DNA of 64,000 nt, taken from positions 558,001 to 622,000 of the forward strand of contig JANUWI010000004.1 of assembly GCA_025504975.1 (NCBI GenBank), given 5' to 3'. The position numbers and the translations under genes were made by a program. This DNA is from Plenodomus lindquistii. Its lineage: Eukaryota > Ascomycota > Dothideomycetes > Pleosporales > Leptosphaeriaceae. The notes beneath the pieces are model-generated. The model saw only the letters and a list, made by a program, of their open reading frames with translations. It made no database searches and had not been told where the DNA came from. Position 1 is the first letter of the stretch; every line of letters begins with the position of its first letter. This document shows, in pieces, positions 49,843 through 62,233 of this stretch.

Positions 49843-52800
49843 TATAATAAAGCTATATTCTATTATAATAATAACTTTTAAGTATAGAAGTCTTTTAATA
49901 AGCTATCTCTATTTTTCTCTATATAAGCTTATATTAAATAGAAAACTATACTAATTTCTATCTAAACTACCTCTATACTATACCTAGTCTAGATTTTATA
50001 GAAATTTTTACTCTACTATTACCTACGTGCTAATATGGTAGAGAATAGAAAAAAACTCTATAAAGGCCTAGAACTACTACTAAATTCTATTCTATATAGC
50101 TTACTTCTCTAATAGAACTATAAAAATAAATTTTTTTTATTCTTTTATACTAAACCTATAAAAATATAATTTATTTAGTTTTCTAATCTATATATATTTT
50201 TATATACTTTTAAATTAATTTAGACACTTTTTTATATTTTATATTTTTTATTTATTAAATTATAAAAAATTAATTTTTTACTAGTAATAGCCTATATAAT
50301 ATTACTAATTTATTTAAAAAAGTTAATTAAATTTTCTAGTTAACTAGCCTCTAAAACCTTTCTAGTTCTAGCTTTAATTAATACTAATAGATCTATTAAT
50401 AATTCTAAAACTAGATTTTAAAAATTTTTAGTTAACTAAAGCCTATAGGTTAATATTTCTATAGTATTACTAATTTTAATTACTTTTATAAAAATTATAT
50501 TAGATAGTACTAAAATAGAGATTTAGAGACTATTTATAATCTAGTAGAATTAAAAGTAAATCTAATACTTATCTCTATTAATAAATAATAAATTCTATTT
50601 TTTAAAAAATAAAAAAAATAACTAGCCTTTATAGAAAGCCTATAAATTTATTAAATATCTAAAATATAAATAATAACTAATACTAGCTAATTAAAAAATA
50701 ATTAAAGTTAGATAGAAACTAGATTTATTTTAGTAAAACTAAAAAATCTATTAACTATAATTTTTAATATTATTATAGAAATAATAGCCTAGCTACGCGC
50801 TAAATTAGCAGCTTTATAAATTAAAATAAAATTAAATAAAAAAAAAGTTTTATTTAATACTATTTCTAGACTTGCCTCTATTCTCTACTAAAAACTTTTA
50901 GATTTATTAATATTACTAGTTACTTTAATTATTTTCTAAAGCTTTTTTTTATATTATTAAAAAGTTATATTTATTAGAGCGTACTTTTTCTATTTTTAAA
51001 CTATTAAATAGATAGAACTCTATTTATATATAATAGAAGGCTTTAATACTAAATAGATTAAAAATTAATAATAATTATTACTATTCTAAACGTGTTTATA
51101 TAGTACTAGTTAAAAGTAGTACTTTTAGTCTAGCTAAAAAGTATTTTAAACTCTAATATCTATCTAATAATAAAACTAACTACTTTTTTTTTATAGAAGC
51201 TATAATAGCTACGTTTAATAAATGCTTTATCATAAATAATAAATAGGCTAAAGTATAAAATACCTTTAACTAACTAGATATAAAAAAAAAACTTTTTTAA
51301 TTTTTAAAGTATATTTTTTAAGCTATACTATAAAAAGATATATATACTATATTTAGAATGTATTTATTATATATAAATAAAAATAATTTCTAGCCTATAT
51401 ATTTTTAGTTAAAGTTTTAAATATATCTAAAATAACTTTTTTTTAGATATAATAGAATACTTTACTACTTTTAATATAAAAAAAAAACTTATTTAAAAAA
51501 AGATTATTATTAGAACTTTTTTTCTAATAGTACTAATAAGTTTTAAGCTAGAACTATAGTATAATCTAGTTTAAATACTTTTTAAAAAAAGACTTTAAAA
51601 AATACTATACTATATATAGCTCTCTAAACTTTTTTATAATTAACTATAGTATTTTTATAGTAAATAATAGCTACTTTAGCTTTTAAAAAAGTACTAGGTA
51701 ACTACTATAACTATAATAAACTAGAATACTATACTAATAAATATCTATTACTATAAATAAAAAAAATTATAATTAAAAATTACTTTAACTAATATTATAA
51801 CACTACTACAAGACTAGACCTAGAAAAAAATTAGATACTAAATAAAAATTCTAAAATAATTATACTATTTAGAATTAAATAGAAAATATAATTTATTAAA
51901 CTTTAATTTTTTAAAGCTATTTTAAAGTTTCTATTTTTTTATTTTTATTATTTTATATAACCTAGGCGTAGGTATAAAATTACTATTATTAATTAATATT
52001 AGCGCCTAAAAATATTTTTCTTTAAATTTATATACTATTTTTTTTTATTTTTTTTTTAAATTAAAGTCTAAAAACTACTCTACCTAGTAATAGTTAAAGG
52101 GTTTAAAAACTAAATTTTTTTACTAGTTATAGAATATATCTATCTTTATATAATTATAGATAAATAAAAAATTCTAAACTATTTATTTATTATACTAGAT
52201 CTAAAAGTTTAGAACATAATTTTAAGAATATAATAGTTAAAAAAGTTTAAAATTCTATTAAATATAAATAGGTTCTAGTTATAGTAGTTTATTATTTACT
52301 TTAAAATTTATATCTATACTGTTTTAATTTTTATATAACTTTTTTTAAAAAACATTTAAAAAGTATATTATTTTTAATATTAAAAAATAAAATACTCTAT
52401 AAAAAAAAGTTATATTAAAAAACTAGTAGCCTATACTTTTTAATTAATTATATTTATAGAATTTTTAAAGCTCTATAATACTAGAATATTTTTCTAGAGA
52501 TATAAAAACTAGACCTATTTTAAAAACTTCTTAAAACCTTTTCTAGTCTCTAAATTGCTATTATTTTTACTAATACTTTCTATTTTAATATAAAAAAAAA
52601 TAAGTTCTTTACTACTAGCCTATATACAATTAACTAGATTTTTAAAAACTATAATAAAGAGAATATTTAAAAAAATAACTATTTAATTTAGAACTAACTT
52701 TTTTTTTACTACTAGTAGTATTAAAACGTATTTAGTTTATTAGCTATAGAGAAACTACTAGAATACTAACTATATAACTATAAAATTATTTTAAATAAAC

Positions 52801-54525
52801 TTTTACTTAATAACTTTAGCTCTCTATATAAATAAAATACTAAAAATTTAAAAGCTAGTAAAAAATACGTTTAGAAAAATTTATAGAAAAAATTTATAGA
52901 GACTAGCTATAGCCTTTTTACTTTCTCTATTCTCTATATCTATAAATTTAATAAATTACTCTATATTTATATTAACTACTATAAGTTTAACTAGCTTACT
53001 TAAAAAAACACCTATTTAATTCTAAAAATAGATAATTTATTTATCTATTTAAATAAAGCTAAAACATTTACTAAGTTTAATATTTAAATAGCTTTTAATA
53101 AAATTTATATAGATTTAGAGTTTAAAAAATATACTACTTTCTATACCTATTATAAATTATATAAATATAAAGTACTTTTTTTAGCTTCTATAATAGCTTT
53201 TTTATCTATTAAAAGTATATAAATAATATATTTATAGATTATATAAATAATTTCTATATTATTTATTTAGATAATATTTTTATTTATTTTAAAAATATTT
53301 AGAGCTACTAATAATATATTAAATTTAGTCTAGAAAAACTATAAAAAGTAGAACTATAAAAAGTAATTAAAAAAAGTAAATTTTATATTATTTAGACTTA
53401 ATATTTAGAATATATTCTAACTAATAAAAAAATAGAAGTAAATTTAAAAAAAGTAAAAGTACTTTATAACTAGGTTTAACCTACTACTATAATAGATATT
53501 AAATTTTTTCTAAAGTTTATAAAATTTTATAAATAATTTATCTCTAAATTTTTATAAATAGCTAAATTTATAATAGCTCTATAACGTTTTTTAATACTAT
53601 TTATATAGACTAAAAATTATTAAAACAGCTTTAAAAAACTAAAATTTTACTTCTAGTAATTCTAGTTCTATATTACTTTAATTTTAATTATAGTATAAAA
53701 CTAGAACCTAATACCTCTAATAAAGTAGTAGCTAGAATTATATTTTAAAAATATCTAGATAGTAAATAGTATTTTATAGCTTTCTATAGTAAAATATTTA
53801 CTAAAGTAAAGCTAAATTAAAATATATATAATAAAAAACTATTTATTATTATTACTATATTTAAAAAATAGAAAGCTAAACTAATTTTAGTTTAGTACTA
53901 GATTTAGATATATACTAATTATAAATATTTATAGTATTTTATAAATCTAAATAGTTATAAATTAATAATAAACTAACTAGGCTAAATTTATAGCTTTTTT
54001 TAATTTCTAAATTAAATATATTTTAGTTAAAAGTAATAAACGTGTAGATATTTTTAGTTACTAAAAATAAAATATAAAATTTTTTATAATAGTCTAGTAA
54101 AATAATTACTTTTTAGTTTTTTTTAACTCTACTAGGCTACATAACTATATTAACTCTAAACTAGTAAAATAATATCTAGAGCTTTTTTTATAAATAACTA
54201 TAGTTTTTTTTTAACTAACTCTAATAATATTACTAAATTCTTTAGAGCTAATAGAAGCTCTATTAAAAAAGAACTAATAGTTTTTTAAAAAAAAAACACT
54301 TTTTACTACTCTTTTAGTATTAAATAGATAATAGACTTTTTTTTTATAGTAACTATTTTTATATTTCTATAAATTCTCTATTCTATATTTAATTTATTAG
54401 AAAAAGATATAATTAAATATTTATAGTTTATTCTAGTACTATAAAAATTTACTAGTTACTTATATAATAATATTACTAGAAAAGTATAGAAGCTATTTAT
54501 AAATAATACGTGTATAATTACGTTA
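49843..54525 (+). mobile_element. Gypsy family 1 copy truncated at the 3' side
   Basis: 5' LTR at 49,843-50,259 (417 bp) and collinear interior matching 18,210 to about 22,900, including the reverse transcriptase block VYLDNIFIY-like at about 53,255-53,285 (plus). Similarity ends near 54,525, so the integrase end and 3' LTR are absent. It has the same RIP pattern but many private changes. Confidence 0.85.
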
Positions 54526-54811
54526 CCTACGTTAGAAAATTCTACTATGTGCTTGCTAGCGTTAGTTACGTAGAATACTAGTAACTAGGTAGTTAGTAAC
54601 GCAAGTTACTAATTTACTACTTTTACTCTATAAGGCCTTTTTTTACGTATGTAATAGCTAAAGGACTAGTAAAACACGTTTAGTATAGTAAGTAAAAACA
54701 CGTATATTATATACGCGCTAGGTATCTCTAGTAGTAGTAAATTAAAGAAAGTAGGTAATATAAAATACCTAAATTACTATAGATACTATAGGTACTATTT
54801 ATACTACTTAT
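54526..54811. other. Short spacer of higher GC between two elements
   Basis: This stretch has more CG and some TG/CA than its left neighbour. Around 54,557-54,603 the pairing GCGTTAGTTAC / GTAACGC can form a small hairpin. It is the target site of the chromodomain Gypsy and resumes at 62,229. I cannot assign it to an element. Confidence 0.4.
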
Positions 54812-55121
54812 TATTAGGCCTTTAGGTAGCTTCCCTGCTATTTAAGCTAGAATAGCCTATAAAGGGTTATTATAGGCTAGAGGGGGCTATTGCACTCTAT
54901 ACTAAAGTATAAAAGCCCCTAGCTCTCTACTTTAGGCTAGAGATTCTGCAAACGTATAGAAAAGGGGTAAGAAGCAGGGTATAAAGCCCGCTAGAGGTAG
55001 AAAAATAAAAAGGTAACAATTTATCTATCTTTAATCTCTAAATAGTATTCTTGTCTGCTTATCTAATTAATCTATTCTATTCTATATTATTTATTATAGT
55101 AATATTCTATTAGGTATTATA
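54812..55121 (+). repeat. 5' LTR of the chromovirus
   Basis: 310 bp; starts TATTAGGCCTTTAGGTAGCT and ends GGTATTATA (CA lost). Confidence 0.9.
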
Positions 55122-55249
55122 TTTAAATTATTTAAACTACTATACGCTTATAGAGTATAGATAATTAAAATAAGTTATTAACCTACTATAAAAGATTTAA
55201 ACAGTGCTGCTAGTAATATAGGTATAACTCTATAGGTACCTATAAACCT

Positions 55250-56420
55250 AACTCTAGTACTAGACCTAAGTCCTGCTAGCATGCAGTCTATTAAATCTAC
55301 TATATAAATTAATAAACTAACTATAGACTATAATAGCCTATAGTTACCTGCTCTAGATAATAATATTAATAAAAAATTAAATATAGAGGTACGCCTCTAG
55401 GAGGCACGTAAATAGTTCTATTAAAAACACTAATATAAAAAACTAGTAGATATTAACGCACTCTAGGCCTATTAGAAAGCTAGAGACTAGAAAGATATTA
55501 CTTTTAAAAGTGCTAGTACCTAAAGTATTATAGTAGTTACTTTTAATCTATCTATTAGCCTACTTTACCTAGAACTCTCTAAAGTTTTTACTAAAAAAGA
55601 CAGGGCAGAGTATAATTATTAGAAAAAAAACTATAAATTTTACTTCTTTAGAGCACCTGCTTATTTTAAAACTTAGAAATAAAAAATTAACTTTAGGCTT
55701 ATTTATATCTCTAAAGTATTAAAGTCCCTCTAGTAGGCCTATAATAACTAAAAATAGCTAGAAATAGCCTACTTAGCTCTAACCTAGGCTGAATTTAAAA
55801 TAGTTATACTAGATTTACTAGGAACACCCTCTAAAAGGCGTTAACTAGCTTTTAAATCTCTAAAAAAGGCTAGTTAAAGCCTAAATTAGACGTCTATAGA
55901 CTTTTTAGACTCTCTACAGCTACACTAGAAAGAACTAGGCCACTTAAAGCTACTAGAAATCTAAGTATTAGAGTTTATTACAGCCTTACGCGATAATATC
56001 TATAGAGACTTTAGTTTACTTCTAGAAAATTATTAAAATACGCTAGCTTTAGTAGAATAGTTAGTAATAGTAATATACTAGCGTAAAAAGGCATTTGCTA
56101 AAAATAGAGCTAGTAAAAGTAGTAAAAAGAGGGATAAACCTAAAGTTAAGCAAAAGAAAGAAGACTCTAAAAAAGGGTTCTAGAAAGGTAAAAAAAGGGG
56201 CAAACTAGGCTATGCTAGCTTAGAATAACCCTATAAAAAATAGTCTAGTAAAAGAATAGATAAAGTCTATTACTATAGCTATAAAAAAGTTAGTTATATT
56301 TAACCTAACTACCTAAAAGGTAATAGAGGTTAAAAAAACTCTAAAAGATCTAGCTTAGAAAAAGGTAAAAAGTAGAAAAACTAGATATAGTCTTTACTGC
56401 CTATAGAGCTTTAATTACTA
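55250..56420 (+). pseudogene. Chromovirus gag remnant with a RIPed zinc knuckle
   Basis: The plus frame at 56,271-56,312 reads Y-YS-Y-KKVS-Y-I(stop)PN-Y. The spacing 2-4-4 is exactly that of a CCHC knuckle, with all three Cys and the His now Tyr, and a stop where CAA is likely to have stood. Upstream sequence is charged and helix-like, as in gag, but broken by stops. The limits are approximate. Confidence 0.75.
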
Positions 56421-56449
56421 TAATTAGTACTAAGTAGATCCTATCTAAG

Positions 56450-59400
56450 GCTCTCTAGCTAGAACTGTTCTAGCTATTTATAATTAAGTTTAGAATAGGC
56501 CTATTAGAGCTTAAAAAAGCCCTGCTAGACAGTAGCTTACAGCTAAATTTAATATTATAAATATTAGTAAAAAAGCTTAATTTTAATATTACTCCCTTTT
56601 TATTTTTTATTACTAAAAGTATAAATAGAGGCTAGCTAAAAGTGTATAGTACAACTTTTATTAAAGTTACTATTACTAATTCTAGGGGTTATAAGTAAAC
56701 CTAGAGGATTCTATTTATAGTATCTAACCTTTAAAGGTTCCCTATATACCTAGGACTACTCTAAATAGATTTTTACTTTCTAAAGATTAATTATACTACT
56801 TAGCAAATGCTTTTTAGAGGTAAAAAGGCAAAGGACTAGGGCCCTTTTAAAAAGGTTAGAGTAGAAGGAGCTAAATAGTTTAAACGTACTATAAAAGACT
56901 CTATAATAGACGTCTATACGTTTTATATTAGCTCTGTAGCCTATAGTAATCTAGTATAGACTACTTCTATATAAATGCTGCTAGAATATGCAGATTTTAC
57001 AGACGTAGCGTTAAAAAAGGATTTATTAATCCTCTTTAATTATAGCCTAGCTAATCTTGCTATCTAGACACTAGAAGGGCAGATGCTACTATATTAACTA
57101 CTATATAACCTTTTAAAAACTAAACTTAAAATTCTAAGGAAGTATATAGATAACTACTTATCTAAAGGTTAGATATAGAGGTTAAAGTCTCTAGTAAAGG
57201 CACCTATTCTTTTTATAAAAAAGAAAGATAGTAGTTTAAAGCTATACGTTAACTACTAGAGTTTTAATAAAATTATAGTAAAGAATAGGCACTTACTACC
57301 TCTAATTACTAAATCTTTAGATAGACTAGGTAAAGTAAAAATCTATATAAAGTTTAATATCTATAACGCCTACTATAGAATTAGAATTAAAAAAGAAGAT
57401 AAATAGAAAACAGCCTTTAGAACCTAATATAGGCACTTTAAATACTTAGTAATGCTTTTTAGGCTTACTAATACCCTAGCATAGTTCTAGGCCTATATTA
57501 ACTAAGCTTTAGTTAGTCTAGTTAATATAACTTATATAGTATACCTTAATAATATTTTTATTTTTTTTAATAATAAAGATAAATATAAAGCCTATATAAA
57601 AGAGATATTTAGCTATTTATATAAAGCTAAGCTATATATAAAGCTTTTAAAGTGTAAATAGAAAATATAGTATATAGAGTACCTAGAGTATATTATTATA
57701 CTAGAAAGAATCTTTATTAACCTAGAATAGGTTAAAATAGTTTAAGACTAGCTATAACCTACTATAGTGCGTAACATCTAGATGTTTATTAGATTTATAA
57801 ACTACTACTAGAGATTTATTGTAAATTTCTTAAAATTAGCGCTACTTTTTATAAAACTAACGTAGAAAGCGCTAGGGGCGGCCTAGAGCGGGCTATAGAT
57901 AAAAAGAAAGGAAAGCTAGCTACTTAATTTTAGTACTAAAAGTAAAGCAGCTTTTTAAAAAATAAAAAATACTTTTCTAGAAGTACCTATATTAGTGCAC
58001 TTTAAAGGCAATAGAAGAACACGCCTAGAAGTTAACGCCTCTAGAGGCGTAATATACAGTATTCTAAGCTAGTTAGTTCTAGAAGAGAGTAGAGGGGCCT
58101 AATAGAGACTAGTTAACTTCTATTTACGTAAACTAATTATAGTAGAATACAATTATAATACCTATAACTAAAAATTGCTAGCTATAGTCTAGAGCCTAAA
58201 ATATTAGTAATATTATTTTAAAGCTATTCTATTTAAAATATTAACAGACTACAAGAACCTATAATAGTTTATAGAAATAAAAACCTTTAACTATAGGTAG
58301 GTTAGATCCTATCTAGTGTTATTATAATATAATTTTACCCTTTTCTATTAGCTAGGTAAAATAAATCTAGTAGATAGGCCTTTATAAAGGCTAGACTATA
58401 TAGCTAAAGTAAGTAAGCTAGAATAGAAGTATAATAAAGCTTTTGTAATGCTACTACAGGACCTTTTATAAAGAAAGCTAGAAAATCTAATTTTAGTAAA
58501 TATAGTCTCTACTAGATCTAGCAATTAACTCTAAAGGATAGACTAAGCCTTTTAGAAATTTGTAAGAGTTAAATTAACTAAAAGGAGATAAAATAAGGCT
58601 AATAAAAAGCGCAGCTTACTATTAAAGGCTAATAAAGCTTTAAGCAAAGAATTAGAAGCTAAACTAACCTAGAATAACCTAGTCTAGGTTAATCTAGGTT
58701 AAAGGAATTAGAAAAAACTTACTATAATTAAAGAAAAGGCACTAGTAATAAAAGAATACTATAATAACCCCTTTACTAGTTATTTTAGCGCAAGAAGAAT
58801 GCTTAAAAAGCTCTAGCGCTAATTTATATAAAAAGGGATAAAAAAAGAAGTAGAGGACTACTATAAAAACTATCTAGTATGTAAGTAGTTAATAGCTACT
58901 AGACATAGGCTTTATAGGCTACTTGCTTCTCTTTCTCTACCTAACTAGCTATAGAAAGAAGTTATAATAGACTTTATTACTAAGTTACTTCTTTTAAAGT
59001 ATAGTAGTATTATATATAACGCTATACTTATAGTAGTATACAGACTAATAAAAATAGCATACTATATTCTAGCCTAGGTAGACTAGAATAGTACTAACCT
59101 TATTTAGGTATAGATTAGAAAGGTAGTAAAGCTTTATAAAGTCTCTAAAAAAATTATATTAGATAGAGAACTTTTTATAAATACTAGATACTAGAAAACA
59201 TTCTAGTACTACCTAAACTTAAAAAGGGTACTTACCTCTGCTTTCTACCTCTAGACTAATAGATAGATAAAAAGGTAAAACTAAACTCTAGAATAGTACC
59301 TTTAATACTACTACTATTTAGAATAGAATAACTAGGCTTTTTAGATATGTATTAGAGAATATACGTATAATAATAGTGTTTACGTAACTATAAAAATAAT

Positions 59401-60050
59401 ACTTTTCTAAGCCTGTACTAGATAGGACCTAATTAGGCTAGAATGGCCTATAATAGCTATACTAGTAGGAGAAAGTCCTCTAGAAAGGCAAGTTACGTTA
59501 GAAGTGCTTAGAATTTAAAAAAAGTATAAAAAAAATATTATAAAAGCCTAGGAATACTAAAAAAGGTACGCTAATAAAAAGAGATTAGATATCTCTTTTA
59601 AAATAGGTAATTAAGTTCTAGTTTTAAATAAAAATATCTAGTTTTTATAACTAAAAAAGAAGTTAGACTAGAAATATATTAGGCTAGGCTATATAATAGC
59701 CTAGTATAGCCTAAGTGCGTTTAAAGTAGATCTATCTAAATTTAAAGGGGTTTATCTAGTATTCTACGCCTTTTTACTAGAGCTTTATAACCTTTTAAAC
59801 TTTATTTTTTACTTAAAAAGCAATTCTGTATATACTTTGCGGGAAATAAGTAACAACGTGTATAAAGTAGAAAAGCTACTAGATAAAAGAAAAAATAAAG
59901 TAAGAAAGTAGTAGTATTTAGTAAAATAGGTAGAATACCTAGAAAAAAAGAATTTATAGGAGCTAGAGCTAAATATTTTAGCTAACGCATTTAAAGAGTT
60001 CTAGAAAAAGACTAGAAGCTTACTAAACTAAAAGAAGAAATAATATATAA
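56450..60050 (+). pseudogene. Chromovirus pol remnant: protease, RT, RNase H, integrase, chromodomain
   Basis: Protease: ALLDSS at 56,519-56,536 in place of ALLDSG. RT: PILFIKKKDSSLKLYVNY at about 57,208-57,261, and VYLNNIFIF at 57,539-57,565, where both Asp of YLDD are Asn. RNase H: HFKGNRRTRLEVNAS near 57,996-58,040. Integrase: YYKNYLVCK at about 58,860-58,886, the end of the HHCC zinc region, and VIIDFITKL near 58,956-58,982, the core around the first catalytic Asp. Closing motif VFYAFLLEL near 59,760 (VFHASLLEL type). Chromodomain at 59,858-59,950: VYKVEKLLDKR then YLVK-stop-VEY, with Trp codons turned to TAG at 59,909, 59,912 and 59,927. Inactive. Confidence 0.88.
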
Positions 60051-61918
60051 CTACTAGGAGTTAAAAACAACTTTTTAAAAAAAAAAAGGCGGCTATAATA
60101 TAGAATTGTAAAAAGTAAAAGTAAACTTTTACTTTCTTTTTCTATAGAGTTTTTAAAAGTGTTTATAAGTGCTCTGCATATAATCTATACTAGTATAAAT
60201 TAGTATAACCTACTATAGCCTATAAAAGACTAGAGTAGGCCTAAACGCTATAGGTAAAATAAATACTAGAGATATAGTAAAAAATATATAAGTTACTAAT
60301 AAAGTAAACACATATAGAAAGGTAAAAAGAAGTTATAGATTTAGAGGTATTATTTAATTACCTATACTATTAAGCGCTATAAAAGGCTATAAAAGGCTAG
60401 AACTACTAGAAACAGGCCTTTTAAAGCTAGAACGCCTAGAAAAGAACTAAAAAAACGTAAAGGGAGCTAGAGGGGCTTAGAATAGCCTAGAACAGCCTAG
60501 AAGCAATTACTTAGTATTAAAAGCTGCTAGATTAGCCCTTTTTTTAGTAATTTTTTTAGTTAGCTTACTTTTTGCACTACTAGAAGCATTGCTACGCTCT
60601 AACTTAAAATTAGCAATCTCTAGAATAAAAGCCTAGCAAGCTAGTTCTAATAGATTAGAATTCTAAAAAAACTTGTACTAGAAAAGAGTTAAAATAGTCT
60701 ATAATAGGGTATAATAGCATATACCCTGTGCTTTTTAGAGGTACTAGGCAGGTTTTTACTATACTTACGCTTTTTAGTTCTAAAGTACTTATAGTTATTT
60801 TTAGTAGTATTAAAATAAATAACTATAGTTAATTTAGCGTAAGAATAGAGAGTAAAGCGTAGCTTAGATTTAGGATTTTTATCTCTACCTAGAGCACTAC
60901 TATGTAGAAAGAGGTAGTAATAATAAAGCGCCTAAATACTAAAAAACGTTAGTATAAACTAGAATAGGCTAGAACAGCTAGAAAGGACTTATTTATTAAT
61001 ATCCTTAGACTAAGCGCTATACTTCTAGTAAATAGTGTTTAGAGCAGCTAACTATTTAGTAGAAAAGACCTCTAAGCTATCTGCCTTGTAGAGACTAGCG
61101 CTAGAGTTCTAGAAGGTAGGCTAGAGGAGCTGTATAGCTATATAGACTTTATAATAGGTGCTAGTAGTATTTTTATAGAGCTATAGCGCTAGAATAGGTT
61201 AGTATAGGCTATTTAGAGCTAAAGGGGGAATATATAGCTACGCACTCTTTATTTATTAGAAAATAGCGCTAGTACTAAGTAATTTTATTCTCTTTACTAG
61301 CGTTCTAGGCTTTATAGAGGATAATATTATTATTAGTAATAACTAGTATAATATAACTATAAATACTAGTAAAATAGAAATTACTAGTAGTAAAAGCAAC
61401 GTTGTAGCAGACGTAATAGTAGTAGGTTATCTAACTAGTATTAAAAATGTTATTAGAGACCTAGCCTTTGTCTATTATAGGCTAGAATAGGTTAGATAGA
61501 GCTAAAAAAGTTAGTTAAAGGTATAAGTAGTTTTACTAAGCTAGTTAGCTTTATACTACGCTAGAATAGAGTATTATAGCCTATATTAGACTATATAAAG
61601 GCTTAACCCCTACAGCTAATAGCTATATAAAAAACTTAAAAAATACTTACTAGATAAAAAAATAGTATAGGAGTAATAGACTAAAATAGAAAAGAGGTAA
61701 CCTTTTATATTATAGCTAAAAAAGGCTAGTACAGGCTATAAAATAGTAGTAAAGTAAAGGTAAAATTATAAACTACAATCTATAGATAAAGTTATAAGTA
61801 AAGTTAAAATTCTTACCTTTACCTATTACTCTAAAAATGTACTACTATATTGTCTATAAAATATAGGCAGGCATTAAAACTGTCTAATTAGGTTAATTAG
61901 AGTCTAGAAAAGGGATAA
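60051..61918. other. Unassigned 1.8-kb region between pol and 3' LTR
   Basis: Long for a Gypsy 3' untranslated region. It is less AT-rich than most of the block. I found no recognisable protein on either strand; frames are broken. It may be non-coding leader for the polypurine tract, a lost extra ORF, or a captured sequence. Confidence 0.4.
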
Positions 61919-62228
61919 TATTAGGCCTTTAGGTAGCTTCTCTACTATTTAAACTAGAATAGCCTATAAAGAGTTATTATAGGCTAGAGGGAGCTGTTAT
62001 ACCCTGTACTAAAGTATAAAGGCCTTTAGCTTTCTACTTTAGGCTAGAGATTTTGTAAACGTATAGAAAAGGGGTAAAAAGTAGGGTATAAAGCCTACTA
62101 GAGGTAGAAGAATAAAGAGGTAACAATTTGTCTATTTTTAATCTCTAAATAGTATTCTTATCTGCCTATCTAATTAATCTATTCTATTCTGTATTATCTA
62201 TTATAGTAATATTCTATTAGGTATTACA
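61919..62228 (+). repeat. 3' LTR of the chromovirus
   Basis: 310 bp; same start as the 5' LTR, ends GGTATTACA, then target duplication CTTAT. Confidence 0.9.
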
Positions 62229-62233
62229 CTTAT

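Larger units (their letters stand above)
54812..62228 (+). mobile_element. Full-length chromodomain Gypsy (chromovirus), less decayed
   Basis: 7,417 bp with two LTRs of exactly 310 bp (54,812-55,121 and 61,919-62,228) and an exact 5-bp target duplication CTTAT (54,807-54,811 and 62,229-62,233). The right LTR still ends in CA. Plus-strand traces in order: CCHC knuckle, aspartic protease, reverse transcriptase, RNase H, integrase, chromodomain, the chromovirus order. More TG and CA remain than in the other elements. About 1.8 kb between pol and the 3' LTR has no assigned role. Confidence 0.92.
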
